From assembly GCF_949987535.1 (NCBI RefSeq), contig NC_080078.1, positions 47,766,207 to 47,830,206 of the forward strand: 64,000 nucleotides of DNA, written 5' to 3'. The notes under the pieces were generated by a model, which did not search any database, had not been told where the DNA came from, and saw only the letters and a list, made by a program, of their open reading frames with translations. The position numbers and the translations under genes were made by a program. Positions 25,376-37,908 of the stretch are shown in pieces (position 1 is the first letter of the stretch; each line of letters begins with the position of its first letter). The DNA is from Balaenoptera acutorostrata (Eukaryota > Chordata > Mammalia > Artiodactyla > Balaenopteridae).

Positions 25376-28300
25376 AAGGGGGCACTTTGCTATACCTGTT
25401 GCCAATTCCTCAACTCCATCTGGTTTACAGTTTACCAAGATTACCCCTGACACTAAATATACCTTAGCCTTAATGGCTAAGTCCCAGCCTGTACAATATT
25501 CTGGATATGCTGTTTATGTTGCCATTTGCAAATAGCATATATTCGGAACAGCTGGGCAGACATAACAGCATCTGGAGCAGGAATTAGCCTTTAGGTATGC
25601 AGTGACTAACAAAGATGCCAGGGAAAGAACTGTAAACATTAACAGCTTCATGCTTTTATATACATGACAATAGTGCTTAGTAAAAAGGCTCAAATGTATC
25701 CAAAGGTTTCTATGCTTAAGAATTTTCAAAACCAATCTTAAATGTTTCTGAATCAATAGGAATTAGTTTAAATTGTGCCTGTCTCAGGCAAAGACTGCTG
25801 TAAATCAATCTCCTTCTAAACGTACATGAGCAGCTTAAAATTACATCACATGCCATGGCCAACAACTGTTGGATGCCAAATCTAAATAGAGTAAATCTAA
25901 TTTTCACTAGATTGGAATATGTAATACAGAAGTGGACTTTTAAAATGTCATAGAAAATAACTGCCTTGCCTCTAATGACAATACACTCCTTAAACACCCA
26001 ATACGTACCACAGATCAAACAGACTAGGAAATCAGGTCACCATATAGAAATGCTTAATCAGTATTTAAAAAAAACAAAACAAAAAACACTATGTATCATA
26101 TAAAAGTTATCATTTAAAGGGATGATTGGCTCTATTCTTCAAAAATTGTGGAAAAATTGTGTCCCCCATTTCATGTTTATTGCTCACAAAGGGGGTGGGG
26201 CACAACATGGAGTTTTTGCTCTCAGGGACTTTTAAAGAGATGAGGTTTATTGAAAGTTTATTATTTTTAAATAGATTTTAAAATGAAGGAAAAAAAACAC
26301 AAAAGAACAAGTGACTATCCTAAGGTATAAGGGTGGTGGAGCCCATATAAAATATCCTGCCATAAAAGAACAAAGCAATCCCCCCATTTTCTGGTTATAT
26401 GTAACCCCTCTATTTTTTATGAATTGCATTCATTACACTACAACTTCATCCTAGAGGAAGTTCAAGAATTAGAGGAAATGGTAGGAATATTAAATATACT
26501 CGACACCACCTACACTGCATAGAACTCTTACATCATGCTTAAGGCCTATACTAGACTGTAACTCTGGATAAATATTCACTTGCATATTTTACATAAATCG
26601 CACACATCTGAATTCTAAATCTGTGAATACCTTGAAAAAGTTCCATCTTCAATGAGTTAAAAAAAAAAAAACAACACAATAACTAAATGAGAGAGATGAG
26701 AGAGCTGAGAGATCACACTTCAAACCTGAGAAAGTTTTTAATAAAATAAAAATAAATAATAAACTTCTAAACATATCTGGTTAAAGGATATTCAGAAAAA
26801 AAACTCTCCAGCCTACTGCTGTTTAGGAAGCATTAGCTAAAGTCAGGCTTACCAGGGAACACCACTGTTTTCGATTTGCAGCGCGTTTATAACGATTTAC
26901 ACTAACCCACTATTATCTTGTTGAGCCTTGATCTATGCCCTGGTTATTCACACAAGGCAAGTTAAATTAGAGACTGGACCTGAATTTTTAAGCCTGGAGC
27001 AAGAGAAAGTTGAGTAGGTCATGGAGAAGAAAAACTATTTGCTTTTCCAGGAAGGCTGCCAACTCCTCTGTCCCAGGGCCCGTAGTTGCTGTGAGGAGCC
27101 AAGCTGGGGTTAACTCAAAAGGGAATCCATTTTTCTCCCTTATTTCAGCAAAGACAAGAGATTTCTGCAGAGATGCTGGCAGTTTGAGATGCAGAGAAAT
27201 CACCAGAAATGTCTGCTGGCAGCCATCTCAGGTGCGCTCACCTGCTGGGGCCGGTGCGAGGAGGGTGATCCAGCAGGCTCTGTGGAGATCTGGAACCGAC
27301 TAGAATAATTGCTCTTGGGAGAGGCTTTGATTTCCTCTAGGAAAGGAAGATAAAGGAGGGGCCCATGGGGCCAGGGCAGGTGGGACCTTGGAATATTTTC
27401 TATTTATTTCTCCTGACTTTTTTTTTTTTTCTTTTCTTAAATTTTGTTTCACCATTCATTGAAGTTTCTTCCTCCCTAGCTGGTTTAATTTAGGGCCAGT
27501 GTTTGTTTGTTTTTGTTGTTCTCCTTGATTCCCTGGAAGACTGACAAATCGTCTAAAGAATGTGAGTGCCTGCTTTGAATTAAGCCCACTGAGTCAAATA
27601 ACTGATTGCAAAGGCAGCGGTTAGGAACAAGCAGATTTTGATTCAAGTCAGAAAGAGGCACTCATGGTTCTGAAGCAAGGCAAGGAGCAAAGAGAAGGTG
27701 GCTGTATTCCTTGGTTACTTGCAAGAAGGCTGGAATAAATTGCTTGTTTGTTTAACAGCTTTTGAAAGGAGCGGATAAATTGCTTTTGGTGACTAAATGT
27801 GGTTATGGGAGGTTGAACAATTGGAGCCATTTCCATAATCAGCAATTGCTGTTGCTGAAATTAGAAAAGTAAGTGATAAATAAAGGGAAAACGCGTCTGG
27901 AAGGAAGCATTATTCAATCATAAGCCATCCCAAATGGTTAAAAATGTAGCTTAGATCACACTCCTGTGAATTTACACCATGGAAGAAACGAGACCACTCA
28001 ATTTCACAGTTCCAGGGAAAAATGAGGCTCTTTCTGGAACTTTTACTTTCCCAGCAATGTGTTTGTGATGCATTCCAGATGGGCAAGCCTTGAAAAGTGA
28101 CAGTATCCATCTATTTGTGAGAATGAACACAGAGAGAGTGAGAGTTTTCACATCCTTGTGTCCCTAAAACATAAACACCACAAACCACTAATGAATCCAC
28201 TTAATCCAATTTGGGAGGACCCCTCAGGACAAAACGCTTTATCAGTTATCATCAAAGTATTCAGTCTAATTCTTCTTTGCCCAAGTCTCTATGAGTGAAC

Positions 28301-28779
28301 GGGGGGCAGGGTGATTGATGGAATGGAAATAAAATAAAGCTAAAGACAGTGCTTTGGATGAAGATATACGGCTGATATTTTAATGTGCGGGTGACACAAG
28401 GCTGAAATAACATCAACGGTATGTTGTGAGTTCGATTAAAATATAAAAAGATCTTGACAAATTGGAAACATGATCTAAATCTAATAGAATGACATTTAAT
28501 GGAAAGAAATGTTAGAACCTGAACTTGGTTTCAGAAAGGCATACGTGTGGGATAGAGAAGATACTGTTTAGCAGGGGCTCTTATAAGAAAGTATGTGCTG
28601 TTTTGCTAATCAACTCCAGAAAAAAACAACTTTGTCACAGAAAGAGCTAATGCAATGTGATTGCAGACTTACTTTAGGAAAATGCATTAGCTGAATAAGG
28701 GGAGGTGACAGTTTTCCTCTGCTGGCTGAACTGCAGGCCAACTGTGGCCTAGCCAGCCCTCCCGGCACAAGGTAAGAGA
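25376..28779. other. Long stretch of unique non-coding sequence
   Basis: No gene, RNA or confident transposon seen. A slightly GC-richer patch with several CpGs lies at about 27200-27310, and a poly(T) at about 27419-27431. Short open frames lack motifs. Candidate regulatory DNA cannot be excluded. Confidence 0.45.
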
Positions 28780-29260
28780 GGTGTGCCCGCCCCAGGCCAC
28801 CCCCTCCTCTGGCTGTGTGGATTCTACCTCCTCTTACCTTCTAAGGAACCTCCCTCTCTCCTCTATGTAGTTAATTCCTACCTCTTCCTGGTTCCTTCTC
28901 ATCAGCACTTGCTCACACTCAAGTCTCTCTTATCATATAAATCCCACAACGCCCCGCATTACCTCTGCGATGACCACCCCCTCCTCCCTTTTGCTGCTGA
29001 ATCCCTTCACAGTCACTATCTTCCCCTCGCCTCTCTGACATCTTCTCCCACCGAAGTTTGACTTTTATCCTCACTGCTCCCCTAGAACAGCTCTTTGTTA
29101 AAATCACCGATGACTAAAAAACAGTGCTCAGCCCTTATCTTCCTTGGCTGCTGGGCAGCATAAAGTGTCGTTGACCAGCCTTTCTGGAATGAGTTTTCTT
29201 TGGCTTTCTAGATGCAGCCCCCTCTTGGTTTGTCTCCTCCATCATGAGCTGCCCGTTCCC
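28780..29260 (+). mobile_element. L2 LINE internal fragment, sense
   Basis: 'aaatcaccgatgactaaaaa', 'cagcccttatcttccttgg' and 'gtgtcgttgaccagcc' follow an internal L2 region ('...caccgatgac...cagcccttatcttacttgac...'). It is ancient and carries no frame. Confidence 0.6.
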
Positions 29261-29828
29261 AGTTTTGTGGTTTTGGTGGTGTGTTTCGGAGGATCCTTTT
29301 CCTCTGTCCATTCTCTAGGTTTTGGTCTTCCCCAGGGTTCCTGGTCCCCTTCCTCAGCAGGTGGAGGGGGTTCTCTGGATAGTAACCAAAGGCTGAGCCT
29401 GTGCTGGGTCAGAGGGTCCCCCTGCGCTGCCTCACAGGGAAGGCCCACCAAGGAGGCCGGCAGAGCTCCCTCATCTGGGACCCATCATGGAACAATCAGT
29501 TGTCTTCAGGCAGCAGTGGTTTCAAAGAGTTAACAACACTGGAGACTTTTAAGAAAATTCTGCCATAAGGAAGCATTTTTGAGCTTAAATACATGGAAGA
29601 ATAGAGACCCCCAAGTCCTACAAAAGCTAACCCCAGGCTCCACAGAGAGGGGTCCTGGAGAGAATCAAGGATACAGAATGGAGGGTGGAGTGACACGCTG
29701 CCACAGAAATGCAAAGCAAGCTGAACACGATGGAAGAAATAAGGCCACTGGGCCCTCAGGGAAGGCTGAGGAGACAGGGGAGACCACCCCACCCTGAGGT
29801 GGGGAAGCGGCAGGCCACCCCTTCTTTC
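29261..29828. other. Unique non-coding sequence
   Basis: A 129-aa open frame (29144-29533) runs from the L2 relic into this stretch. It resembles no family I know and an opposite-strand frame overlaps it. Confidence 0.4.
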
Positions 29829-30348
29829 CTTTTTTTTTTTTAAATTGAGGTATAGTTGATTTGCAATAATTTATAAGTTTCAGGTATACAACATAAAGAT
29901 TCACAATTTTCAAAGGTTATACTCCATTTAAAATGTTTGCTATATACCCTGTGTTGTATAATATATCCTTGTAGCTTACTTTATACCTAATAATTTGTAC
30001 CTCTAATCCCGTACCCCTGTATTTCCCCTCCTCTCTTCCCCCTCCCCACTGGTAACCGCTATATCTGAGTCTGCTTCTTTTTTGTTATATTCATTAGTTT
30101 GTTGTATTTTTTTAGATTCCACATATAAGTGATATCATACAGTATTTGTCTTTGTCTGACTTGTCTCACTTAGCATAATGCCCTCCAAGTCCATCCATGT
30201 TGCTGTAAATGGCAAACTTTCATTCTTTTTTTATGGCTGAGTAATATTCCGCTGTGTATATGTGCTGCATCTTCTTTATCCATTCACCTGTTGATGTACA
30301 CTTAGATTGCTTCCATGTCTTGGCAAATGTAAATAATGGTGCTATTTC
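29829..30348 (-). mobile_element. Older L1 (L1MA-like) 3' end, antisense
   Basis: It starts with poly(T) and 'aaattgaggtatagttgat', the complement of an L1M 3' end. It proceeds through 'tcacttagcataatgccctc' and 'atggctgagtaatattcc', the complement of the ORF2 end. Confidence 0.85.
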
Positions 30349-30880
30349 CTTTCCTCTCTTAATGGTCACAGCCACCATTTGTTATTTAGCACTTAGCATG
30401 TGCCAAGAAATAGCTCAGTGTGTATGACTGACTGAGTCTCTTAATTTTCCCCACTATCTCTCCTTCCCTTCTGTTTTAGAAACAGAATCTCTGACTCTTA
30501 GCTGGGTTCACAGTGATCCATGAAAAAGGCATTTTTCCAGTCTCCCCTGAGGTTCCTTCCGTATGGCCACATGACTACATTTGGGCTATAACTAGAAGTA
30601 GTGGGTACAAGAATTGTACTTACATTGAAAAGACTTGCCCTTTTAAATCTCTTCTGCCTAATTACAATGTTTTCAAACACAGAGAAAAGTTGAAAGAATT
30701 CTAGAGTAAACACTCATATATTCACCATCTATATTTACAAATTGTTAACATTTCGCTGTATTTGTTTCATGACATATCAACTTCCATCTATATATCTATC
30801 TGTTTTATTTTTATCTCTTTCAAAGTTGCAGACATGAGTACACTTTACCCTTAAATTTATCTTGTTTTATATGTTTCCAA
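30349..30880. other. Unique sequence with a possible MIR scrap
   Basis: A MIR-like scrap ('cacttagcatgtgcc') lies near 30388. No gene recognised. Confidence 0.4.
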
Positions 30881-30884
30881 AAAT

Positions 30885-31035
30885 CCCCTGAGTTAGTTAT
30901 GGTCATTTCTGTTTTCCAAAGAGTAAGCAGAGGTCTACAAGTCCAAGTAACTTGCTAGGGTCACACTCTTAGTAACTGATAGAACCCCATTTTGAACTCA
31001 GGTCTGTCTCTCTCCGAAGTTCATGTTTTTAACCT
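30885..31035 (-). repeat. MIR SINE, antisense
   Basis: 'aagtaacttgctagggtcac' and 'ttttgaactcaggtctgtc' mark a reverse MIR. Confidence 0.65.
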
Positions 31036-33990
31036 ATGAGTTTCCCATCCCTTCAAGCCCCCTCCCTCACTCTCCCACCTAAGGGTCCTTTAGAGTTTCA
31101 GAGGCTTTGGGGTATAAACACCGTTAATTTGATAAGGACTTGTTGTTCTAGGGGTCCTGGAAAAGGAGAGTTCCGATTGCTCAGTTCACCTTGCCAACTA
31201 AAAGAGAGAGAGGAACTCTGACCCATTTGGAAATAATATCCCTTCATTCCAGGGCGCTGCCTTCAGGTGTCAGAGAAAAGAAACTATATTTTGCATTTCC
31301 ACTACAAGTATTTCTCTGTGGGAATAAGCAATTCCATTAAATAAAGTACCCTTTCCCTCCGATTAATTTGAAAGACGCACAGGATTTGAAACAGCACAGC
31401 TCTCTTTTTTTCTTTCCTGAAATGAAATGCTTTATACCTCACTTACTGCTTATAAATAAGACCTATTTACCATAGATCTGCAGACTGTTATATACTTTGT
31501 GGTTTGCCCAGCCTCCCTCTGATGGACAAAATTTCTGAAGCTGCTCCTTTGTGTTTCATCAAGAATCATGACTCTCAGCCACCTTAATACCACGGCTTGG
31601 AAGCTCCCAAAGCAATTGGTTTAGTAATTTATTTTGTGATCCGTGCTGTTGGCCATAAAACTTTTCAAAGTAAAGCTCAAGTTCCAATCTACAGATCTGA
31701 AGAGAACATTTCCAATCTGTTGGTACAGCCTGTCTTCCATGGGCCCAGCTGCCAGTGGTTACCCTAGGCACCGGGTGGCCTTACAAAATCGGCACAGCCG
31801 AGCTGCTCGCTGCCGAGCAGCAGAGCCCAGATATCGCCACATTATCACCTCCCGACTCAGACTAGAGTTCCATTTAACAAGCTGACAGGAGCTACAGGAC
31901 TACGGAATAACAAGCAGATACACGGTGTGGTATTTGTCAAAGATAAAGGGTTGAGCTTGAGCTTAATGCTTTTCGAAGGTTTTGGAAGACATTCAAATCA
32001 ACCACCCCAAATAGTTTCTGTGCCTTGAACTTCTTCTTCTCACATTTCTCTTATTTGGAGTTGCCGTTTTGACACATTAAGCTTCACTTGGTGGCAATCT
32101 TTTCAAGATACCAGAAATGCCATTAGAGTCTGTTCTGATTTCATAGACATGTCTTATGTTTCCACATATGTACTTTACTTACATGTTAAAAATCTTAACG
32201 GCTGAAGCCAAATTCAATTCTACTTTATTGTTATACCTTCCTAAAGCTAAATTTACAAATTGCACACAAACATGCACACGTGTTTGCAATAAGACTTAAT
32301 GTAAAAACACATAGCCTCATTTCTTTATGGTTATAAAGTAAGCAGAGAAAGAGACTTACAAACGTAATACTATAATCCAATCACGTGTGCCTTACTGCCC
32401 ATATTACATAAAATAGGATTTAAAAAAAAATGAATCATATCTATTGCCATTTTATATTGGGTCTTCTGAGAGCATACTATCCCTATAGTTCTCTATCACA
32501 TGTAGAGACAAATTAAATTTGAAAAGAAAAAAAAATATTATCTTTCCCGTTTTCTTCCGAATGTGCAAAAGCAACCAATACAACATGAAATATGGCATAC
32601 ATTAGGAGAATTAATTTTTGGATGAGTCTGACAGCGCGGGTGAGTTGGAAGCTTATGCCAGCAAAACTTGAAGAGAAGCTGTATTTTTTTAAAAACAAAT
32701 ATATAGATTTACAGAAAGTAAATGCCCTTTTTCTTTTATAGATAAATTCTTATAAAAATGAAATTTCTATAGCTGTCAGATCTCCAGGTAGTCTGAAGCT
32801 CTTCAAATACTGAAACGTGTGGATGGATCTCTAATTGCGTTTTTGCGGTTTGTTAGGAGAATCACACCGTAGGAGAATGTTTTTTGTCAGGGCAAAGTCT
32901 TTCTTCATTCCAGTGGGGCTTCATTTCCCTTCTCCCCCGAGCTCTTTATCCAGTTTGCTCACAGCAAGGTCAGTTTCTTTGGCCACCACAATCTGGAGTT
33001 CTATTCCAAGTTTTGAATTTTGCAAACATTGGTCTAAATAGGCTTAAATACATGGTACCACCACTCACTCAACATTGTGAGGGAGGCTCGCCTGGACACA
33101 GACTGTGAGTGGTTTACTTCCCTATTGCATAACAGAGCAATCTTGAGTAATATGTACCTCCCTGATGCTCTCCTCAAGTCTGTGACAGGGAAGAAACACT
33201 CTAATTGCAATCAGTTATAACAGCAAATTCCTGGCATGTTTCCACTGAGGAAGGGAACTGAAAATACTACAGCTCTCTGTGTTTGGCAGCACAAAAGAGT
33301 GAGTGCTTCGGAGCTGAAGCGAGGATGCCCAGAAGAGCCGGGTTGGGGAATTTCCTTTCAGAAACATTTCTTATGTGAGGAAGGCTGCAAATTGCTTAGA
33401 GTATAAGGTATTTGCAGCCAGACCAAAAAAAAAAAAAAAAAAAAAATTTTAGTACCACTTAACAGCTGCCTGGAACTACGGCCCAAGGAGGCCTGAGAAC
33501 AAGTTTGTCCTTAAGCGTTGGCCGCTGGTTGATTCTTCCCCAGGATGGTCCATGATACAAACTCTGAAGTATTCTACCAGGATTCAATATGATAAGGTTA
33601 CATTACAGATATTCCAAGTAAATATGAAGAAACACACTATGAATTAAAGAGTCTGATAGAGGGTGGTGGTGGGGCAGACCACTGAGGGATAGTCTCTCAA
33701 ATGGAAATTTTTATATGTTAAGAAAAAGTTAAAAATAACATATAACTAGGGATACTGTATACTTCTTAGGGATAAACTATGGTTCACATATAAGTGGTAT
33801 TTCCTTAAGCATTATAATAGCCATAGTAACTCAACGCCTGATGTTTCAAGGATTAGGACAAACACATGGCAGGGGAAGAATAGCAAGAAGAAAAAAATAA
33901 ATTACTTTACAGCTTTGGCATCTAATTTCTATATTAGTCTCTTGGCTTAAACATGGATCATTCTATCAGATACACACAAGATAGACTTAC
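31036..33990. other. Unique non-coding sequence, possible regulatory DNA
   Basis: No gene or recognised transposon in almost 3 kb. An 8-bp GC-rich hairpin lies at 31802-31821. A 21-22 nt A run at about 33426-33446 has no identifiable retroelement in front of it. Confidence 0.45.
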
Positions 33991-34040
33991 GTGCATGCAC
34001 ATTTGCATGTACATATACACACACACATACACACACTGTC
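33991..34040. repeat. Imperfect (CA)n microsatellite
   Basis: Mixed CA/CATA dinucleotide units ('acacacacatacacacac') form a short simple repeat. Confidence 0.8.
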
Positions 34041-34379
34041 TTTGCTCTCACAGCTGACACAACCCTCCAACCCTCACTTTCATCTTTATCTCCTAACTGA
34101 ACTGGGCTACAGAAAAGAGGGAGGATTTGGGCTCCCATCCTGCCAAACGCCTCTTGCTGTTGTATGTGCAGGAGCCAAGCACAAGGCCCGAGACACCTGA
34201 GGAGCCGGAGGATGTCTCAGGCATGTTTCTTTACTTGGGGGCATGGATGGAGCACCCACTGAGAGATCCTGGCAGGTCTCTTCCATAAACAACTGTGTGT
34301 AGAGGTGAGAGGGAAAGAAACCTGAATGTATAAGCTTGTAAATAACCACTCAACTTGATTCAGTCTCTCCTGGTCTCAT

Positions 34380-34590
34380 CTTGCATTATTTCTCCCTTCG
34401 CCCAGTACTAGCTCGTGAAGACACCATGGTCGTTCATGCCTTTCGGCCTTCATATATGTTGATCCCTCTGTCCCTCTACTTCTCTAATTGTCCAACAGTC
34501 ACAACTTAGCTTCAATGGCATATACTATGAAGTTATCCTTTGGAATTCACTTCTTCCCTATCCGTCTCCCTTACATTGGCATGTGCTGGG
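34380..34590 (+). mobile_element. Decayed L2 LINE fragment, sense (tentative)
   Basis: The order 'tttcggccttcatatatgtt', 'ccctctgtccctctac' and 'atgaagttatcctttg' resembles the L2 3' region. The match is weak. Confidence 0.35.
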
Positions 34591-35615
34591 GGTGGGAAAT
34601 ACTAGAAGTTTCCTTGAAGACTGACCGGCATGGCCCAATAGGAAACTTGCCAAAGTTTCCTTAGTAATGGCTTTTGAAGGCCAACTAGCTCTAAACTTAT
34701 ACTTTAAATTATCCTTTTCTACTGTGCATTGGTCAGAATTCTTTGACTATTTGTATCTAATGAACTTAATCACCTGTAATAGCGTTTGTTATATGGTATC
34801 ATAATCACTATGTGTTGAGTTTGCTGCTTAAAGGATTCGAATTATATTGTCTTGAAAGTGTAGGCTTGCAAATTATGAATTAAGTTGGTGACTCGGGATA
34901 GAAGTGATGGTAGTCCAACAGGAGAAAATGAGTCAAAGTCAGAGAAAACAAGAGCAGATCACTGCTACTCCCCACCCCCGCCTCCATAAGGCAGAGGAGG
35001 AAGTGATTATCAAGTCACCAGAGCCAAGGGTGGGGTGCACAGTATGGGCTGGGACCAAATTACCCTCTAATTTGTCTTCCTACAACAAATTGTGGGTTAA
35101 TGGAATAACCTAAGAATTTCAGTGACAAATACAGCACACAAAACATTGCTGTGAGGTTTAATTCATATAATGCACTTAGAATAGAACCTGCCATATTATT
35201 CTTATTAGATGTTCAAGGTTTCTGGTAACTTTTGAACTGACCTATAATTCTCCCAGTTCAGCAAGTAGGGGGAATTCAGAGATCAGAGCCTTTGCTCCAG
35301 CTATGGAGAGCAATGCCAAAAAGTACTAAAATCAACTGTCAAACAAGATACCTTCCAGTGAGTAGATGACGTTAAAATATTAAGGTCTGGAGATGGTTTT
35401 TGAACTTAAAAATCATACCAGAGAATTGGTTAAACTGTGGAACTTGCCACGATAGACTCTGATTTAGTAGATCTGGGGTAAAGTTGGGGACCAGACATCT
35501 CAAGTGATTTGCTGTATACAGTCTGAAGATTTCACCTTGTGAAGCACACTCATTGTGATTGAGACTGAGGAAGAAAAGGTCTTGAATTAATCTTGGCCTG
35601 CATTTAAAAAAAAAA
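34591..35615. other. Unique non-coding sequence
   Basis: No gene or confident repeat recognised. Confidence 0.45.
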
Positions 35616-35617
35616 TA

Positions 35618-35922
35618 CAGTCAGCCCTCCATATCTGTAGGTCCTGGCATCCGTGGAGTCAACCACATTGAAATTAGGAAAAAAATTTTCAGAAAATTCC
35701 AAAAAGCAAAACTTGAATTTGCTGCATGTCAGCAACTATTTACATAGCATTTGCATTGTATAATGTATTATGAGTAATCTAAGGATGATTTAAAGTATAC
35801 AGGAGGATGTGTGTAGGTTATATGTACATATTATACCATTCATAAAGGACTTGAGCATTCGTGAATTTTGGCAACAACGGGGGTCCTGGAACCAATCCCC
35901 CTCAGACACTGAAGGAGGACTG
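35618..35922. mobile_element. MER2-type Tigger MITE
   Basis: The inverted ends 'cagtcagccctccatatctg' and 'actgaaggaggactg' are flanked by TA dinucleotides (35616-35617 and 35923-35924), as expected of TcMar transposition. The interior ('tttacatagcatttgcattg', 'gtcctggaaccaatcccc') is typical MER2. Confidence 0.93.
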
Positions 35923-35924
35923 TA

Positions 35925-37285
35925 AGTGAAACAGAGTTGAAGAGAAGTGCAAGTTTCAGAGCTTATCACACATAGTATTTTTTTCATGAAACTTTAATTT
36001 TCAATTGCATATGCATTTGTGTACCAGGTTGGATCTAAAATGAATTTCTTATTATGGGTTGTAGACAAAAAGTTGGGAAGACTTTGCTCTAGGGAATTCA
36101 CAGCATTCACATCGAGTGACATATAATCACAAGGCATTCTAAACTCTGGAGCCACCTAACAAGCTTAGGATTAAAGAAGGGTAAGGGGGAGGGAAAGAAG
36201 GAAAGGCCAGTGGGATATCAACTGGTGTAAAGAACTGAGTTACCTAGATGCAAAGAAAGAGCAGTGGGCCGTAACCAAACTCTGACCCATAATTAGAGTG
36301 ACATGCATGTGAAGTGTTTAATGAGTGGATCAGGGACCATGGGGCTCTGACAAATGGTAGAGGAAGCCTAAATTTAAAAGAGGCTTTACATTCTAACCAA
36401 CTATTATTACCAGCCCCTTCTTGGTCTCTCAATAAATTTCCTTTCTGCTGTAATTCTTCATGCTTCCTCAAAGCCTGATGGTGATTTCTTTTTTTTTTTT
36501 TTATTTATTTTGGAAAGCTAGGGGAAAATTGTTTCAGTATGTTCTTTAAATTAGTCTCCTTGAAGTGTTTTCCTTGCACACGTTAATTACAGCTCCCCCG
36601 AGGGGCTGAAGTACTATATAACACACTGTAATTCAGCTCCCCAATCACCCTTCTCCAACTCAAGTTGCCAATTCTCCCTACAATCTAGTTTCTATAGGAA
36701 TATGTAAGCGAGAAGTACATGGCTGAGATTTTTTTCAACTATAATATTAGAGGAGAAAATGTGATCATCAGTTCTTGAGCACAACAAACTTAAAATGAAT
36801 CGTTTTGGCCCATAAAATGAAGGGGTTAGATTAAATGATCTCTGAGGTCCCCACCTTCCAGTTCGAACATACGCCAAATAAATTTTCATTTAATATCTGG
36901 AAATACAGAGAAGAGATCAATGGGACTTTGATGAGGCTAAGTGATTCTCATTAGCATGATCTGGCTAGAATTCCAGAGGTTCTCAAGAAAATAATATGTG
37001 CCCAAGAAGCTACATTTGAGCTGTCACTGTAGTAGACACTCAGAAAAGGCATACAATTTTAAGTTTCATCCCACAGCCACAAGTCATTGAGGAAGAAAAA
37101 AAAAAAAAGCTAAACACAAAATGTAGTTCTTAAACAAAGGTTTTCAAATTCCTGTTTTTTCAAATAGGTAAAAGCAATGGCAGGTTTGATAATCAGAGTG
37201 GCTCATTTATTGACTAGTTAGAACTGGAAAGTGTCTTAGAAAACTAAAGGAAAGAGACAGATGAAGGCGTTTCCAGGCCAAGTTA
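35925..37285. other. Mostly unique sequence
   Basis: A small MIR-like end is present at about 36815-36862 ('gattaaatgatctctgaggt'). T tract at about 36487-36502. No gene recognised. Confidence 0.45.
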
Positions 37286-37287
37286 CT

Positions 37288-37475
37288 TACTAAACAGCTC
37301 CTATGCACAGGAATTATGGCAGGTGTTTTACACAGGTTGTCTCTTTCCCTCTGCTTATGTCTTTGATGTAGGTATGTCTACTCCCATTTTACAGATGGAG
37401 AAATGTATGCTCAGAAGGGTAAGAGACAAGTGTTAACCAGAGTCAGAGTCAGACTTATAATCCAGGTAATAATTT
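37288..37475 (-). repeat. MIR SINE, antisense
   Basis: 'gcaggtgttttacacagg', 'cccattttacagatggagaa' and 'atgctcagaagggtaagaga' mark a reverse MIR. Confidence 0.7.
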
Positions 37476-37860
37476 TCCCAGTCTTAGGCAGCTTGAAACA
37501 GAAGATAGGTCTATTAACTTTATTAATGTCAAGTTTGTGACCTACCAACATCCATCAAAGTGTTCCTTAAAATTTACCATCTTCTCCTTTCTTTTACTTA
37601 ACCAGATTCAAAGACCTGGGCAGACTCTCACTGTTAGAGAGAAATCCTCTTCTCTCAGTGGCTTAAGCGTTCACCAGCCTGGTTCCAACAGGGACCATCA
37701 GTGAACAAGACAGTTAAGGCTGAAATCCTCTCAACAGGGAACAAGCCCTACCAAGTCTCCAGCCTGACACCTCCAGCTCTCCTTAACGCATGCTCTTTTG
37801 CTGATGAGATCTCATCCCCTCACAGTATTAAATCTACCACCTCTATGTAATCATCCAGAA

Positions 37861-37908
37861 TATCTATCTATATATTGATCGATCAATTGATCTATCTATC
37901 AATCTATA
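37861..37908. repeat. Imperfect (ATCT/GATC)n simple repeat with a palindrome
   Basis: Tetranucleotide ATCT units are mixed with a 14-bp perfect palindrome, attgatcgatcaat, at 37874-37887. Confidence 0.8.

Noticed and set aside
25049..25535. ORFs of 64-122 aa on both strands
   Set aside because: SINE translations extended into flanking DNA.
29144..29533. 129-aa ORF
   Set aside because: It starts inside an L2 relic and matches no known family; no splice or poly(A) context supports it.
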